Assembly: GCA_947385185.1 (NCBI GenBank)
Contig: CANDJX010000005.1
Coordinates: 1 to 25,278 of the forward strand
DNA length: 25,278 bases
Reading direction: 5' to 3'
DNA from: an uncultured Clostridia bacterium
Lineage (GTDB): Bacteria > Bacillota > Clostridia > Christensenellales > Pumilibacteraceae
The notes under the pieces were generated by a model. That model saw only the letters and a list, made by a program, of their open reading frames with translations. It was not told where the DNA came from and searched no databases. The translations under genes were made by a program, and so were the position numbers. This document shows positions 14,950-23,496 of this stretch, piece after piece (the first letter of the stretch is position 1; each line of letters begins with the position of its first letter).

Positions 14950-16458
14950 TTATTTCAACGGTTTCATTGTCGGGAACAACAGCACATCCCTTATGCTCGC
15001 GCTGTCGGTAAGCAACATAACGAGTCGGTCGAAACCGAAGCCGAGACCGCCGGTCGGCGGCATACCGTACTCGAGCGCGGTGACGAAATCTTCGTCCACC
15101 TCGGCGTTTATGCCCTGCGCCTTACGCGCCGCAACCTGTTTTTCGAACCGCGCGCGCTGATCGATGGGATCGTTGAGCTCGGAGAATGCGTTGCCCATTT
15201 CGTGACAGGTAATGAAATATTCGAAGCGCTCGGTAAACTGCGGTTCGCTCGCCTTACGCTTGGCAAGCGGCGAATTCTCGACCGGATAATCGTAAATAAA
15301 CGTAGGCTGGACGAGCTTGTCCTCGACGAACGCGTCGAAAAGAGCGACGAGCACGTTACCCTTGGTCGCGTCCTTGCCCTCCTCCACGGTCACGCCGAGT
15401 TTTGCCGCGGCGTTTCTCGCGTCCTCGTCGGTTTTCCACTCGTAATAATCCGCGCCCGAATATTTTTTGACCGCTTCGGTCATGGAAAGCCGCGCCCACG
15501 GCGATTCCATATCGATTTCGACGCCCTGATAAGTAATCTTCGCGCTTCCGCAGACCTTTCTCGCAACGGTGCGGTACATATCTTCGATCAGATCCATCAT
15601 ACCTTTATAATCGGTATACGCCTCGTACATTTCGATGGTCGTAAACTCGGGATTGTGCGTCGAGTCCATGCCCTCGTTGCGGAAGATACGTCCGACCTCG
15701 TATACCTTATCGAATCCGCCGACGATAAGCCGCTTAAGATACAGCTCCGTTTCGATACGCAGGAACATATCTATGTCGAGCGCATTGTGATGGGTACGGA
15801 ACGGACGCGCCGCCGCGCCTATCTCGAGCGTGTGGAGCACGGGCGTATCCACTTCGAGATACCCCCTGCCGTCGAGGTACGCGCGCACCTCGGAGAGTAT
15901 GCGGCTGCGTTTATAGAACGTATCTTTTACGTCGGGGTTCATGATCAGATCGACGTAACGCTGACGGTAACGAAGCTCCTTATCCACCAGCCCGTGGAAT
16001 TTTTCGGGAAGCGGAAGCAGGCTTTTCGACAAAAGTTCGATCTTATGCGCGTGAATGGATATTTCACCGCGGCGGGTACGGAAAACGAGTCCCTCCACGC
16101 CGACGATGTCGCCTATATCCCATTTTTTGAACGCGGCGAAAACGTCCTCGCCCACGTCGTTTACGCGCACGTAGACCTGCAGTCGTCCGCTTCCGTCCAT
16201 GACGTCGATAAAGTTCGCTTTGCCCATATCGCGGCGGCTCATCATACGCCCGGCAATGCGCACTTCGGTATTTTCGAGCGTATCGAAATTCTCGCGTACG
16301 CCGAGCGCGGTCGCGTCGCGGTCGTATCTGACTTTATTGTACGGATTGTTTCCCGAAGAAACAAGCTCGCGTAATTTCTCGATCCTGATCCTCTTGACCT
16401 CGCTCACGTCCTCGGGCGCGGTCGATTCGATATTGGTATTTTCGGTATTGTCTGCCAT
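14950..16458 (-). CDS. lysS: Lysyl-tRNA synthetase (class II)
   Basis: This 502-residue enzyme charges tRNA-Lys with lysine in the cytoplasm; E. coli LysS is 505. An N-terminal OB-fold anticodon-binding domain (about 65-150, including VRIAGRMMSRRDMGKANFID) precedes the catalytic domain. Class II motifs are visible: VDTPVLHTLEIGAAARPF (motif 1 region), EVGRIFRNEGMDSTHNPEFT (motif 2) and GGLGFGFDRLVMLLT (motif 3). ELSDPIDQ-type signature ELNDPIDQR is also present. CGGAG lies 5 nt before the chosen ATG. It begins 16 bp after greA and is the last gene of the five-gene run; greA-lysS adjacency is common in Bacillota. Downstream only a weak A/T stem followed by T residues is visible. Confidence 0.98.
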   Translation of the reverse strand: MADNTENTNIESTAPEDVSEVKRIRIEKLRELVSSGNNPYNKVRYDRDATALGVRENFDTLENTEVRIAGRMMSRRDMGKANFIDVMDGSGRLQVYVRVNDVGEDVFAAFKKWDIGDIVGVEGLVFRTRRGEISIHAHKIELLSKSLLPLPEKFHGLVDKELRYRQRYVDLIMNPDVKDTFYKRSRILSEVRAYLDGRGYLEVDTPVLHTLEIGAAARPFRTHHNALDIDMFLRIETELYLKRLIVGGFDKVYEVGRIFRNEGMDSTHNPEFTTIEMYEAYTDYKGMMDLIEDMYRTVARKVCGSAKITYQGVEIDMESPWARLSMTEAVKKYSGADYYEWKTDEDARNAAAKLGVTVEEGKDATKGNVLVALFDAFVEDKLVQPTFIYDYPVENSPLAKRKASEPQFTERFEYFITCHEMGNAFSELNDPIDQRARFEKQVAARKAQGINAEVDEDFVTALEYGMPPTGGLGFGFDRLVMLLTDSASIRDVLLFPTMKPLK

Positions 16459-16474
16459 AATGCTCCGTAAGAGT

Positions 16475-16945
16475 TTATTCTATATTGATTATCTTGTAAG
16501 TTTTCGATCCGTTCTTGGTCTGAGCCGTGACGGTGTCGCCTTTGCCCGCGCCCATAAGCGCTTTGCCGATAGGCGATTCGTTCGAAATCTTGCCCCCGAA
16601 CGGATCGCTGTCCTGCGAACCGACGATCGTGTACACCATTTCGCCGCCGCTCTTTAAGTCGGTAAAAGTGACCTTATTGCCGACGCCGACGGTATCGGTG
16701 CGGACGTTGTTGTCGTCGATGATTTCGGCGTTATGGAGCTTGTTTTCGAGATCGGAGATCTCCTGCTCCATTTTAGCCTGTTCGTCGCGCGCGAGATCGT
16801 ATTCGGCGTTCTCTGAAAGGTCGCCGAAGCTGCGCGCTTCCTCGATCTTCGCAGCCATTTCGGCGCGACCGGTCGACTTGAGATAGTTCAGTCTGATCTC
16901 GAGCTGTTTTTTCGATTCGGCGGTAAGTAATACTTTTTCTGCCAT
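16475..16945 (-). CDS. greA: Transcription elongation factor GreA
   Basis: A 156-residue factor that enters the RNA polymerase secondary channel and stimulates cleavage of backtracked RNA. The N-terminal coiled coil contains the acidic-tip signature IEEARSFGDLSENAEYDLAR (35-54), with the catalytic Asp/Glu residues of DLSEN. The C-terminal FKBP-like domain carries the typical GKISNESPIGKALMGAGKGD (about 118-137). Its length is normal (about 158). AAGGAG precedes the ATG. It lies 30 bp after the aminotransferase and 16 bp before lysS. Confidence 0.97.
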   Translation of the reverse strand: MAEKVLLTAESKKQLEIRLNYLKSTGRAEMAAKIEEARSFGDLSENAEYDLARDEQAKMEQEISDLENKLHNAEIIDDNNVRTDTVGVGNKVTFTDLKSGGEMVYTIVGSQDSDPFGGKISNESPIGKALMGAGKGDTVTAQTKNGSKTYKIINIE

Positions 16946-16975
16946 TATATACTCCTTGAAGGGCGCGGAAAACCG

Positions 16976-18151
16976 TCACCCGTTTTTGTTTTTCGATACA
17001 AATCTTTTCATACGCTCGGTCGCCTGCATGAGCGTGCGAAGCGACGTCGCGTACGATATGCGGACGTAATCTTTCCCCGCTTCACCGAACGCGTCGCCGG
17101 GAACGACCGCGACTTTTTCGTCACGGATAAGCCCGCGCGCAAACCGCTGTCCGTCCATACCGACGCCCGACACGTTTGCGAACACGTAGAACGCGCCGCC
17201 GGGATTGCGGCATTTCAAGCCGATTTCGCCGAGAGCGGCAACCAGGTAACGCCGCCGCCTGTCGTACTCCTCGCGCATTTCGTCTATAGTGGAATAGTTT
17301 TCTTCTTTGCCTTCTTTGAGCGCCGCCAGCCCGGCATACTGCGTCGGAGTGGGCGCGCAAAGCGCGGTATATTGATGAACTTTGAGCATTGCCGCGGTCA
17401 CGTCGGGCGGCGCGGCGGTGTAACCGAGTCGCCAACCCGTCATGGCAAACGCTTTGGAAAAGCCGTTGATAAGCACGGTGCGGTCGCGGTAACCGGGCAC
17501 CGAAGGCACCGAAACGTGTTTGCCGCCGTATGTAAGCTCGGCATATATCTCGTCCGACACGACCGCAAGGTCGTATTTTTCGATCACGGGCAGGAGCGCG
17601 GCGTAATCTTCTTCTTTCATGACCGCGCCGGTAGGATTGTTCGGATACGGGAGAATGAGCACGCGCGCGTTCGTCCCTTTCGCGGCTTCTTCGAGATAAG
17701 CGGGCGTGATTTTGAAATCGCATTCCTCGGGGCACGTCACGGGCACGGGCACGCCGCCGCACAGCGTCGTGATCGGCATATACGAAACGTAGCTCGGAGA
17801 CGGAATAAGCACGCCGTCGCCGTGATCGACAAGCACGCGAAGCGCAAGATCGATAGCTTCGCTCGCGCCCATCGTCACTATTATTTCCTTATCCGCGTCA
17901 TACGAAACGCCGAAACGATCGGAAAGATATTCGGTGATCGCGACGCAAAGCTCGCGCAGTCCGCGGTTGGACGTATAAGCCGTATAACCCTTCTGTATGC
18001 TCTTGATAGCGGCGTTGCGGATATACCAGGGCGTGGCGAAATCCGGCTCGCCTACGCCGAGCGCGAGCGCGTCGGGCATGGTAGCCGCGATGTCGAAAAA
18101 TTCGCGTATACCCGAGGGCTTAATTGTCTGTATGGTCTTATTGAGTCGCAT
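16976..18151 (-). CDS. Class I/II PLP-dependent aminotransferase (PatA/AspC-like)
   Basis: A 391-residue fold-type I aminotransferase. ALGVGEPDFATP (30-41) and YTAYTSNRGLRELC open the protein. YPNNPTG (169-175), VSDEIYAELTY (198-208) and the Schiff-base Lys233 in INGFSKAFAMTGWRLGY are intact, as is a C-terminal RISYA with the substrate-carboxylate arginine. The sequence resembles PatA-type enzymes, which may act on N-acetyl-LL-diaminopimelate, aspartate or aromatic amino acids. Specificity cannot be read here. GAGGG lies just upstream of the ATG. Only 9 bp separate it from the upstream Lrp/AsnC-type gene; this regulator-aminotransferase pairing recurs in Clostridia and suggests that the regulator senses an amino acid handled by this enzyme. 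Confidence 0.93.
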   Translation of the reverse strand: MRLNKTIQTIKPSGIREFFDIAATMPDALALGVGEPDFATPWYIRNAAIKSIQKGYTAYTSNRGLRELCVAITEYLSDRFGVSYDADKEIIVTMGASEAIDLALRVLVDHGDGVLIPSPSYVSYMPITTLCGGVPVPVTCPEECDFKITPAYLEEAAKGTNARVLILPYPNNPTGAVMKEEDYAALLPVIEKYDLAVVSDEIYAELTYGGKHVSVPSVPGYRDRTVLINGFSKAFAMTGWRLGYTAAPPDVTAAMLKVHQYTALCAPTPTQYAGLAALKEGKEENYSTIDEMREEYDRRRRYLVAALGEIGLKCRNPGGAFYVFANVSGVGMDGQRFARGLIRDEKVAVVPGDAFGEAGKDYVRISYATSLRTLMQATERMKRFVSKNKNG

Positions 18152-18160
18152 AACAATCCC

Positions 18161-18652
18161 TCAGGCGTGAACGGATTGACGCTTGAGCGCGTCCCCTCTG
18201 TGCATGAGGACGCCGTTCACCTTATATTTTTTCAGAATGAAGTGCGTCGCCGTGGACAGCACTTTATCCATGACCGAGAGCTTTTCACTGACGAACCGCG
18301 CGACCTCTTTGAGCGTTTTGCCCTCGATGACGACGCAGAGATCGTATGCGCCGCTCATGAGATAAACCGTCTTGACCTCGTCGAACTGATAAATATCCTC
18401 GGCGATCGAATCGAACCCGTGCTTGTACATCGGAGAAACCTTGACCTCGATCAGGGCTTCGACATCGTCCTTTCCAGCGCGCTCGTCGTCCACGATGACG
18501 GTATATCTGCAAATAACGCCCTCGTCCTCGAGCGCCTTGATTTCGGCGGCTATTTCCTTTTCCGAAGCGCCGAGCATTTTCGCAATATCGGCGGCGCCGA
18601 TACGCGCGTCGTCCGTAAGCAGTTTCAATATATCCGTGCGAAGTTTGGTCAT
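18161..18652 (-). CDS. Lrp/AsnC-family transcriptional regulator
   Basis: A 163-residue regulator. Residues 5-50 (ILKLLTDDARIGAADIAKML...EIAAEIKALEDEGVI) form the winged helix-turn-helix DNA-binding domain. Residues about 65-145 form the RAM/AsnC ligand-binding domain, with VYLMSGAYDLCVVIEG matching the conserved G-x-Y/F-D-L core of this domain. Lrp-type proteins assemble as dimers to octamers and respond to amino acids. AAGGAG lies 7 nt before the ATG. It lies 15 bp after aconitase and 9 bp before the aminotransferase, so autoregulation of the operon is plausible but not shown. Confidence 0.93.
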   Translation of the reverse strand: MTKLRTDILKLLTDDARIGAADIAKMLGASEKEIAAEIKALEDEGVICRYTVIVDDERAGKDDVEALIEVKVSPMYKHGFDSIAEDIYQFDEVKTVYLMSGAYDLCVVIEGKTLKEVARFVSEKLSVMDKVLSTATHFILKKYKVNGVLMHRGDALKRQSVHA

Positions 18653-18667
18653 ACCGTTCTCCTTGTT

Positions 18668-20575
18668 TTATCTGTTTGCGATCGAGTTGAGCGCGCCGCC
18701 GCACTTAAGCATATTCTTCTGACGCGCGCCGCATTCGATCTTAAGCGGGACAGTTATCCCTTTCGTTTCGTCTATGAGCGCAAACTCACCGCTTTCGACG
18801 CAATTTACCGCGTCGTCTATGCGGAGCTTGTCGCCCTGTTCGATCTTATCGTAATCCCCCGCGTCGCAGAACACGAGCGGAAGTATGCCGTTATTCATAA
18901 GGTTATCCTTATGTATTCTCGCAAAACTCTTTGCGATCACGGCTTTTATGCCGAGATAGAGCGGAACGAGAGCGGCGTGCTCGCGCGAAGAACCCTGTCC
19001 GTAATTCGAGCCAGCGATAATGAAACCGCCGCCGAGCGCTTTCGCACGCGCCGGAAAATCCTTGTCGCAGTTGGACAGACAGTAATCGGACAGATACGGA
19101 ATATTCGAACGGTACGCGAGAAGCGCCGCGTTCGACGGCATGATGTGGTCGGTAGTGATGTCGTCGCCGAGTTTGATAAGCGCTTCGCCGGACAGCGTTT
19201 CGCCGAGCGCTTTCCCTTTCGGGAACGGCTTGATATTGTCGCCGCGCACTATCTCGACGCCCTCGAAATCTTCGGGCTTCAATATAAGATTGTCGTTTAT
19301 AAGAAATTTTTTCGGCATTTTTATATCGGGCAATTCGACGCCTTCGGGCGAAGCGATCACGCCGGCAAGCGCCGAAACCGCCGCCGTTTCGGGCGAAACG
19401 AGATATACGTCCGCGCTCGGAGTGCCGCTTCTGTTATAGAAATTGCGGTTGAACGTACGGAGCGAAACCGCGCCATGCTTGGGCGACTGACCGTTGCCTA
19501 TGCACGGACCGCACGCGCATTCGAGCACGCGCGCGCCCGCCGCGATTATGTCCGCAAGCGCGCCGTTTTCGGCAAGCATGGTAAGCACCTGACGCGAACC
19601 GGGCGAAACGGTAAGCGAAACGCCGGGCGCGACCGTCTTTCCCTTGAGGATAGCCGCCACTTTCATAAGATCGAGATACGACGAATTGGTACACGAGCCT
19701 ATGCAGACCTGATCCACTTTTTTGCCCGCCAGATCCGAGATCGGCTTGACGTTTCCGGGCGAATGCGGGCACGCCGCAAGCGGCTTGAGCTCGCCGAGGT
19801 CTATGACTATATGTTCGTCGTAAGTCGCGTCCTTGTCCGCGTACATGGGCGTGTAATCGTCCTCTCTGCCCTGCGCTTTGAGGAATTCGCGCGCCGTTTC
19901 GTCGGCGGGGAAGATCGAAGTCGTCGCGCCGAGCTCCGCGCCCATGTTCGTGATCGTAGCGCGTTCGGGCACGGTAAGATATTTCAAGCCGTCGCCGGTA
20001 TATTCCATGACCTTTCCCACGCCGCCCGCGGTCGTAAGGATCTCGAGCACTTTGAGTATTACGTCTTTGGCGGTAACGCCTTTGTTCAGCCGCCCGCGAA
20101 GTTCGATATTGACTACCTTCGGGCAGACGAGATAGAACGGCGCGCCGCCCATAGCCAGAGCGACGTCGAGTCCGCCCGCGCCTATCGCAAGCATTCCTAT
20201 GCCGCCGCCCGTCGGGGTATGCGAGTCCGAACCGAGCAAGGTCTTGCCCGGCTTGCCGAAACGCTCGAGGTGAACCTGGTGACAGATCCCGTTGCCCGGC
20301 TTGGACACGTAAACGCCGTGCGAAAGCGCGACCGACTGAATGTAAGCGTGATCGTCGGCGTTGAGTTGGCTTGCCTGAAGCATGTTGTGATCGATGTATG
20401 CGACGCTGCGTTCGGTTTTCACTTTATCCGTACCCGTCGCTTCGAACTGCAAATACGCCATGGTGCCAGTCGAGTCCTGCGTAAGGGTCTGATCTATCCG
20501 TATGGCGATCTCCTCGCCCGGAACCGGGTTGCCGCTCACAAGATGAGCTCTGATGATTTTCTGCGTAAGATTCAT
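18668..20575 (-). CDS. acnA: Aconitate hydratase (short, bacterial monomeric type)
   Basis: This enzyme interconverts citrate and isocitrate through cis-aconitate using a [4Fe-4S] cluster. At 635 residues it belongs to the shorter aconitase subfamily (about 640) rather than the ~890-residue AcnA. The cluster ligands are visible as CIGSCTNSS (Cys295) and CACGPCIG (Cys355, Cys358). DSHTPTGGGIGMLAIGAGGLDVA (117-139) is the first active-site motif. The C-terminal swivel domain contains LGDDITTDHIMPS and GSNYGQGSSREHAAL. AAGGAG lies 8 nt before the ATG, and a near-consensus promoter starts the leader. It is the first gene of the five-gene minus-strand run. No citrate synthase or isocitrate dehydrogenase is in the window; the role is probably to make 2-oxoglutarate for glutamate synthesis. 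Confidence 0.96.
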   Translation of the reverse strand: MNLTQKIIRAHLVSGNPVPGEEIAIRIDQTLTQDSTGTMAYLQFEATGTDKVKTERSVAYIDHNMLQASQLNADDHAYIQSVALSHGVYVSKPGNGICHQVHLERFGKPGKTLLGSDSHTPTGGGIGMLAIGAGGLDVALAMGGAPFYLVCPKVVNIELRGRLNKGVTAKDVILKVLEILTTAGGVGKVMEYTGDGLKYLTVPERATITNMGAELGATTSIFPADETAREFLKAQGREDDYTPMYADKDATYDEHIVIDLGELKPLAACPHSPGNVKPISDLAGKKVDQVCIGSCTNSSYLDLMKVAAILKGKTVAPGVSLTVSPGSRQVLTMLAENGALADIIAAGARVLECACGPCIGNGQSPKHGAVSLRTFNRNFYNRSGTPSADVYLVSPETAAVSALAGVIASPEGVELPDIKMPKKFLINDNLILKPEDFEGVEIVRGDNIKPFPKGKALGETLSGEALIKLGDDITTDHIMPSNAALLAYRSNIPYLSDYCLSNCDKDFPARAKALGGGFIIAGSNYGQGSSREHAALVPLYLGIKAVIAKSFARIHKDNLMNNGILPLVFCDAGDYDKIEQGDKLRIDDAVNCVESGEFALIDETKGITVPLKIECGARQKNMLKCGGALNSIANR

Positions 20576-20635
20576 TGACTTTCTCCTTATCCCCTTATCG
20601 CCGTTTATAAGCAGGCAATTCTGACCTTAAGTTAA

Positions 20636-20664
20636 ATTATAGAAAAAACGCGGGAAAAAGTCAA
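20636..20664 (-). promoter_or_regulatory. Near-consensus promoter of the acn-lrp-aminotransferase-greA-lysS run
   Basis: On the minus strand, -35 TTGACT (complement of 20659-20664), a 17-bp spacer and -10 TATAAT (complement of 20636-20641) sit about 60 bp upstream of the aconitase start. The expected leader is about 54 nt. The other gene gaps in the run are 9-30 bp, too short for further strong promoters. Confidence 0.85.
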
Positions 20665-20731
20665 TCGTTTAGCGCGCACCGAGCGCGACTTATACCGCGG
20701 GCGGACGAAAACTTTGTCCGAATAAATGATG

Positions 20732-20760
20732 TTCTTAAATTTGTTTTCCGAAAGTACAAT
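20732..20760 (+). promoter_or_regulatory. Probable leaderless promoter of the P-type ATPase
   Basis: The -10 TACAAT (20755-20760) ends 6 nt before the ATG at 20767. The matching -35 position holds only TTCTTA (20732-20737, 17-bp spacer), so the promoter is weaker than the one serving the GNAT gene. There is no Shine-Dalgarno before this ATG. Confidence 0.5.
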
Positions 20761-20766
20761 AAATAT

Positions 20767-23226
20767 ATGGATATTTGCGAAAAATACGGAACGTGTAAAA
20801 ACGGTCTGGGATCGGAAGAAGCCGAACGGCGTTTGCGAATATACGGAAAGAACGTTCTGTCCCGTCCCAAGCCCAAATCGCTTGCGGTCAGAATGCTCGC
20901 GCAGATGAAAGACGCCATGCTGCTCGTTCTGCTCGCCGCCGCGGCAGTCAGTCTCGTGCTCGCAGTGACCGACTTTTCGGTCGGCGCGCTTTTCGAGCCT
21001 TTTCTGATATTCGTCATCGTCTTTGCCAACGCGCTCGTCGGCGCCCTGCAGGAACGCAAGGCGGAAAAATCGCTCGAAACGCTCGAAAATATGTCGCGCG
21101 TGACGTGCAAAGTGCGTCGGGACGGCGAGGATACGCTCATGGATTCTTCCCTGCTCGTACCCGGCGACCTCATAATCCTGCACGCGGGCGACGTCGTTCC
21201 CGCCGACTGCGCGCTCATCGACGCGCACGCGGTGTCGTGCGAGGAGAGCCTGCTCACCGGCGAAAGCATACCCGTGCACAAAACGGACGGCGACAGGATA
21301 TTTTCGGGCTGTTTCGTCACCACCGGTCGCGGCATCGCCGTCGTGGAAAAAACGGGCGACGGGACGGAAATGGGACGGATAGCGGCAATGCTCGTTTCGC
21401 ACGCGCCCCGTCCCACCCCTCTGCAGGAAAAACTCAAAAAACTTTCCGGACAGCTCGGACTCATCTCGCTCGCAATCTGCGCCGTGATCTTCGTCATAGG
21501 TCTTTTCGGCATATACGTAACGGGCACGGCGGAGCTTACGAACATGACGCTGTTCATGACCGCGCTCGCGCTCGCCGTTTCCGCTCTGCCAGAAGGTCTG
21601 CCCACCACGGTGACGATCGTGCTCAGCGCGGGAACGCGGCGCATGGTCGAACGAAAAGCGATAGTCAAAAAATTACCCGCAGTCGAAACGCTCGGTTCCG
21701 TATCCGTCATCTGCACGGACAAAACGGGAACTCTGACGACGGGTAAAATGACGGTGACCGAAAAAGTCTCCGCAGGCGGGCGCGACGTTCTTGCGCTTGC
21801 CGCGATGTGCACCGACAACGCGACCGATCCGACGGACGCGGCGGTGCTCGAAGCGGACGGGGGACGAACCGAATCGACGCGGCTTTCCACCCTGCCCTTC
21901 GACAACGTGCGGCGCATGATGAGCGTGACCGTAATCTTCCGCGGAAAGACGCTCGAAATCGCAAAGGGCGCGTACGAAAGCATATCGACGCTTTGCGGCG
22001 ACCGCAAATACAAAACGACCGCCGAAGAAATGAGCGGACGCGGATTGCGGGTAATCGCGGTAGCCTGCCGCGAGATAAGCTCGCCCGGCGATCTGACCGG
22101 CGGAAAATTCGACTTCGCGGGCTTGATCGGAATGTCCGACCCGCCGAGAGAGGAGGTCGCGGACGCGGTGGCGCAATGCATGAGCGCGGGCATACGTCCG
22201 GTCATGCTCACCGGCGACGGCGCGGGCGCGGCGAAAGCGGTCGCGGAAAAACTCGGTATAAGCGGCGACGTAATCACCGGCGCGGAGCTCGACGAGATGT
22301 CGGACGAAGAACTTTCCGAGCGGCTGAAAACCGCGTCGGTATTCGCCCGCGTGACCCCGTCGGATAAGCTGCGCATAGTAAAAGCGTTCCAGTCTTGCGG
22401 CGAAGTAGTCGGCGTAACCGGCGACGGCGTGAACGACGCGCCCGCGCTCAAAGTCGCGGACATAGGCTGCGCCATGGGAAGCGGCACCGACGTAGCCAAA
22501 ATGGAAGCCGACCTGGTACTGACCGACAACAATTTTTCGACAATAGTCGGCGCGGTAAGGATCGGTCGCGGTATATTCGACAATATAAGAAAAGCCGTCG
22601 CGTTCCTGCTCGGCACGAACATAGGCGAAGTGATCGCCGTATTCGCCGCCATGTGCATATCCTTCGACTCGCCCCTTCTGTCCATGCAATTGCTGTGGAT
22701 CAACCTGATTTCCGACTCCTTCCCCGCGATCGCGCTCGGAAGCGAACGGATAGAACCCGACGTAATGCGCCGCAAACCGCTGCCGCGCGACGAAGGCATA
22801 TTCACGAAAGGCTTGCTCGTGCGGCTCGTTCTTCACGGTCTGCTGTTCGGCGCGCTGTGCCTGACCGCATTCTATACCGCTCTCGCGCTCGGCTTCGAAC
22901 TGCCCGCCGCCCGCACCGCCGCATTCCTTACGCTGTCGGTTTCTCAGACGCTGCACGCGTATAATATGCGCTCGCTCCGCCCTCTCTTTGCAATCGGCGT
23001 ATTCACCAACAAACTGCTCAATATCGCGACGGCGGCGAGCCTTGCGCTCATTGCGATCGTGGTGTTCGTTCCGCCCATAGCGTTTGCTTTCGGAATGACT
23101 TTGCTTACTCCCGTAATGTATCTGTTCTGTCTCGGGCTGGCGGTTATCCCGATCGTCATCGACGAATCGGTCAAACTCGCCGTGCATTTCTCGCGAAGCG
23201 GCAGAAAACGCCCCGCAGTCGCGTAA
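20767..23226 (+). CDS. P2A-type cation-transporting ATPase (calcium-pump-like)
   Basis: An 819-residue ATP-driven cation pump in the cytoplasmic membrane. The actuator domain carries SLLTGESIPV (161-170). M4 has ALPEGLPT (273-280), the phosphorylation site is DKTGTLT with Asp318, and the hinge has TGDGVNDAPAL. M5 reads GTNIGEVIAVF and M6 LLWINLISDSFPAIALG, retaining Glu of PEGLP, Asn and Asp in the places that bind Ca2+ in SERCA-type pumps. About ten TM helices can be counted. The protein is shorter than most relatives (about 870-920), mainly through a reduced nucleotide-binding domain around DPTDAAVLEAD. The motif usually spelled TGDH is TGDG here. The start at 20767 fits the family N-terminus and sits 6 nt after a -10 box. 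Ca2+ is the likeliest ion; Mn2+ or others are possible. Confidence 0.92.
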   Translation: MDICEKYGTCKNGLGSEEAERRLRIYGKNVLSRPKPKSLAVRMLAQMKDAMLLVLLAAAAVSLVLAVTDFSVGALFEPFLIFVIVFANALVGALQERKAEKSLETLENMSRVTCKVRRDGEDTLMDSSLLVPGDLIILHAGDVVPADCALIDAHAVSCEESLLTGESIPVHKTDGDRIFSGCFVTTGRGIAVVEKTGDGTEMGRIAAMLVSHAPRPTPLQEKLKKLSGQLGLISLAICAVIFVIGLFGIYVTGTAELTNMTLFMTALALAVSALPEGLPTTVTIVLSAGTRRMVERKAIVKKLPAVETLGSVSVICTDKTGTLTTGKMTVTEKVSAGGRDVLALAAMCTDNATDPTDAAVLEADGGRTESTRLSTLPFDNVRRMMSVTVIFRGKTLEIAKGAYESISTLCGDRKYKTTAEEMSGRGLRVIAVACREISSPGDLTGGKFDFAGLIGMSDPPREEVADAVAQCMSAGIRPVMLTGDGAGAAKAVAEKLGISGDVITGAELDEMSDEELSERLKTASVFARVTPSDKLRIVKAFQSCGEVVGVTGDGVNDAPALKVADIGCAMGSGTDVAKMEADLVLTDNNFSTIVGAVRIGRGIFDNIRKAVAFLLGTNIGEVIAVFAAMCISFDSPLLSMQLLWINLISDSFPAIALGSERIEPDVMRRKPLPRDEGIFTKGLLVRLVLHGLLFGALCLTAFYTALALGFELPAARTAAFLTLSVSQTLHAYNMRSLRPLFAIGVFTNKLLNIATAASLALIAIVVFVPPIAFAFGMTLLTPVMYLFCLGLAVIPIVIDESVKLAVHFSRSGRKRPAVA

Positions 23227-23421
23227 TTTCGCTCGAATGCTCAAATGCGCATGCAAAAACGGAAAGTCCGATTCTATTCGATAATATTCCGAAAACTTCC
23301 GAAACGATAGAATCACGACAAAATTTCTTTTACGCTTGTGCGTCGATTAATCTCCGCACTCGTTGAGCTACGTCGAAACAAGTCCGGAAAACGCGAAACC
23401 GCAATATCGCGCGTCGTCATA

Positions 23422-23457
23422 AAAAGCTTGCGGGAAGATATCTTCCCGCAAGCTTTT
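23422..23457. terminator. Perfect 36-bp palindrome: bidirectional terminator
   Basis: Positions 23422-23457 are a perfect 18 + 18 palindrome: AAAAGCTTGCGGGAAGAT and its exact complement, ending in CTTTT. It lies between the convergent ATPase gene and the chimeric fragment and can end transcripts from both sides. The remainder of the 23227-23496 gap shows nothing else. Confidence 0.85.
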
Positions 23458-23496
23458 CCCGTCGCATTAAACGACGTCGAAAAAACGCCGACACAC

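Noticed and set aside
17372..20578. A 1068-codon open frame on the plus strand opposite aconitase, the Lrp regulator and the aminotransferase
   Set aside because: It is antisense to three well-supported genes, has strongly Arg/His-rich composition and resembles no family. It arises from the GC-biased third positions of the true genes.
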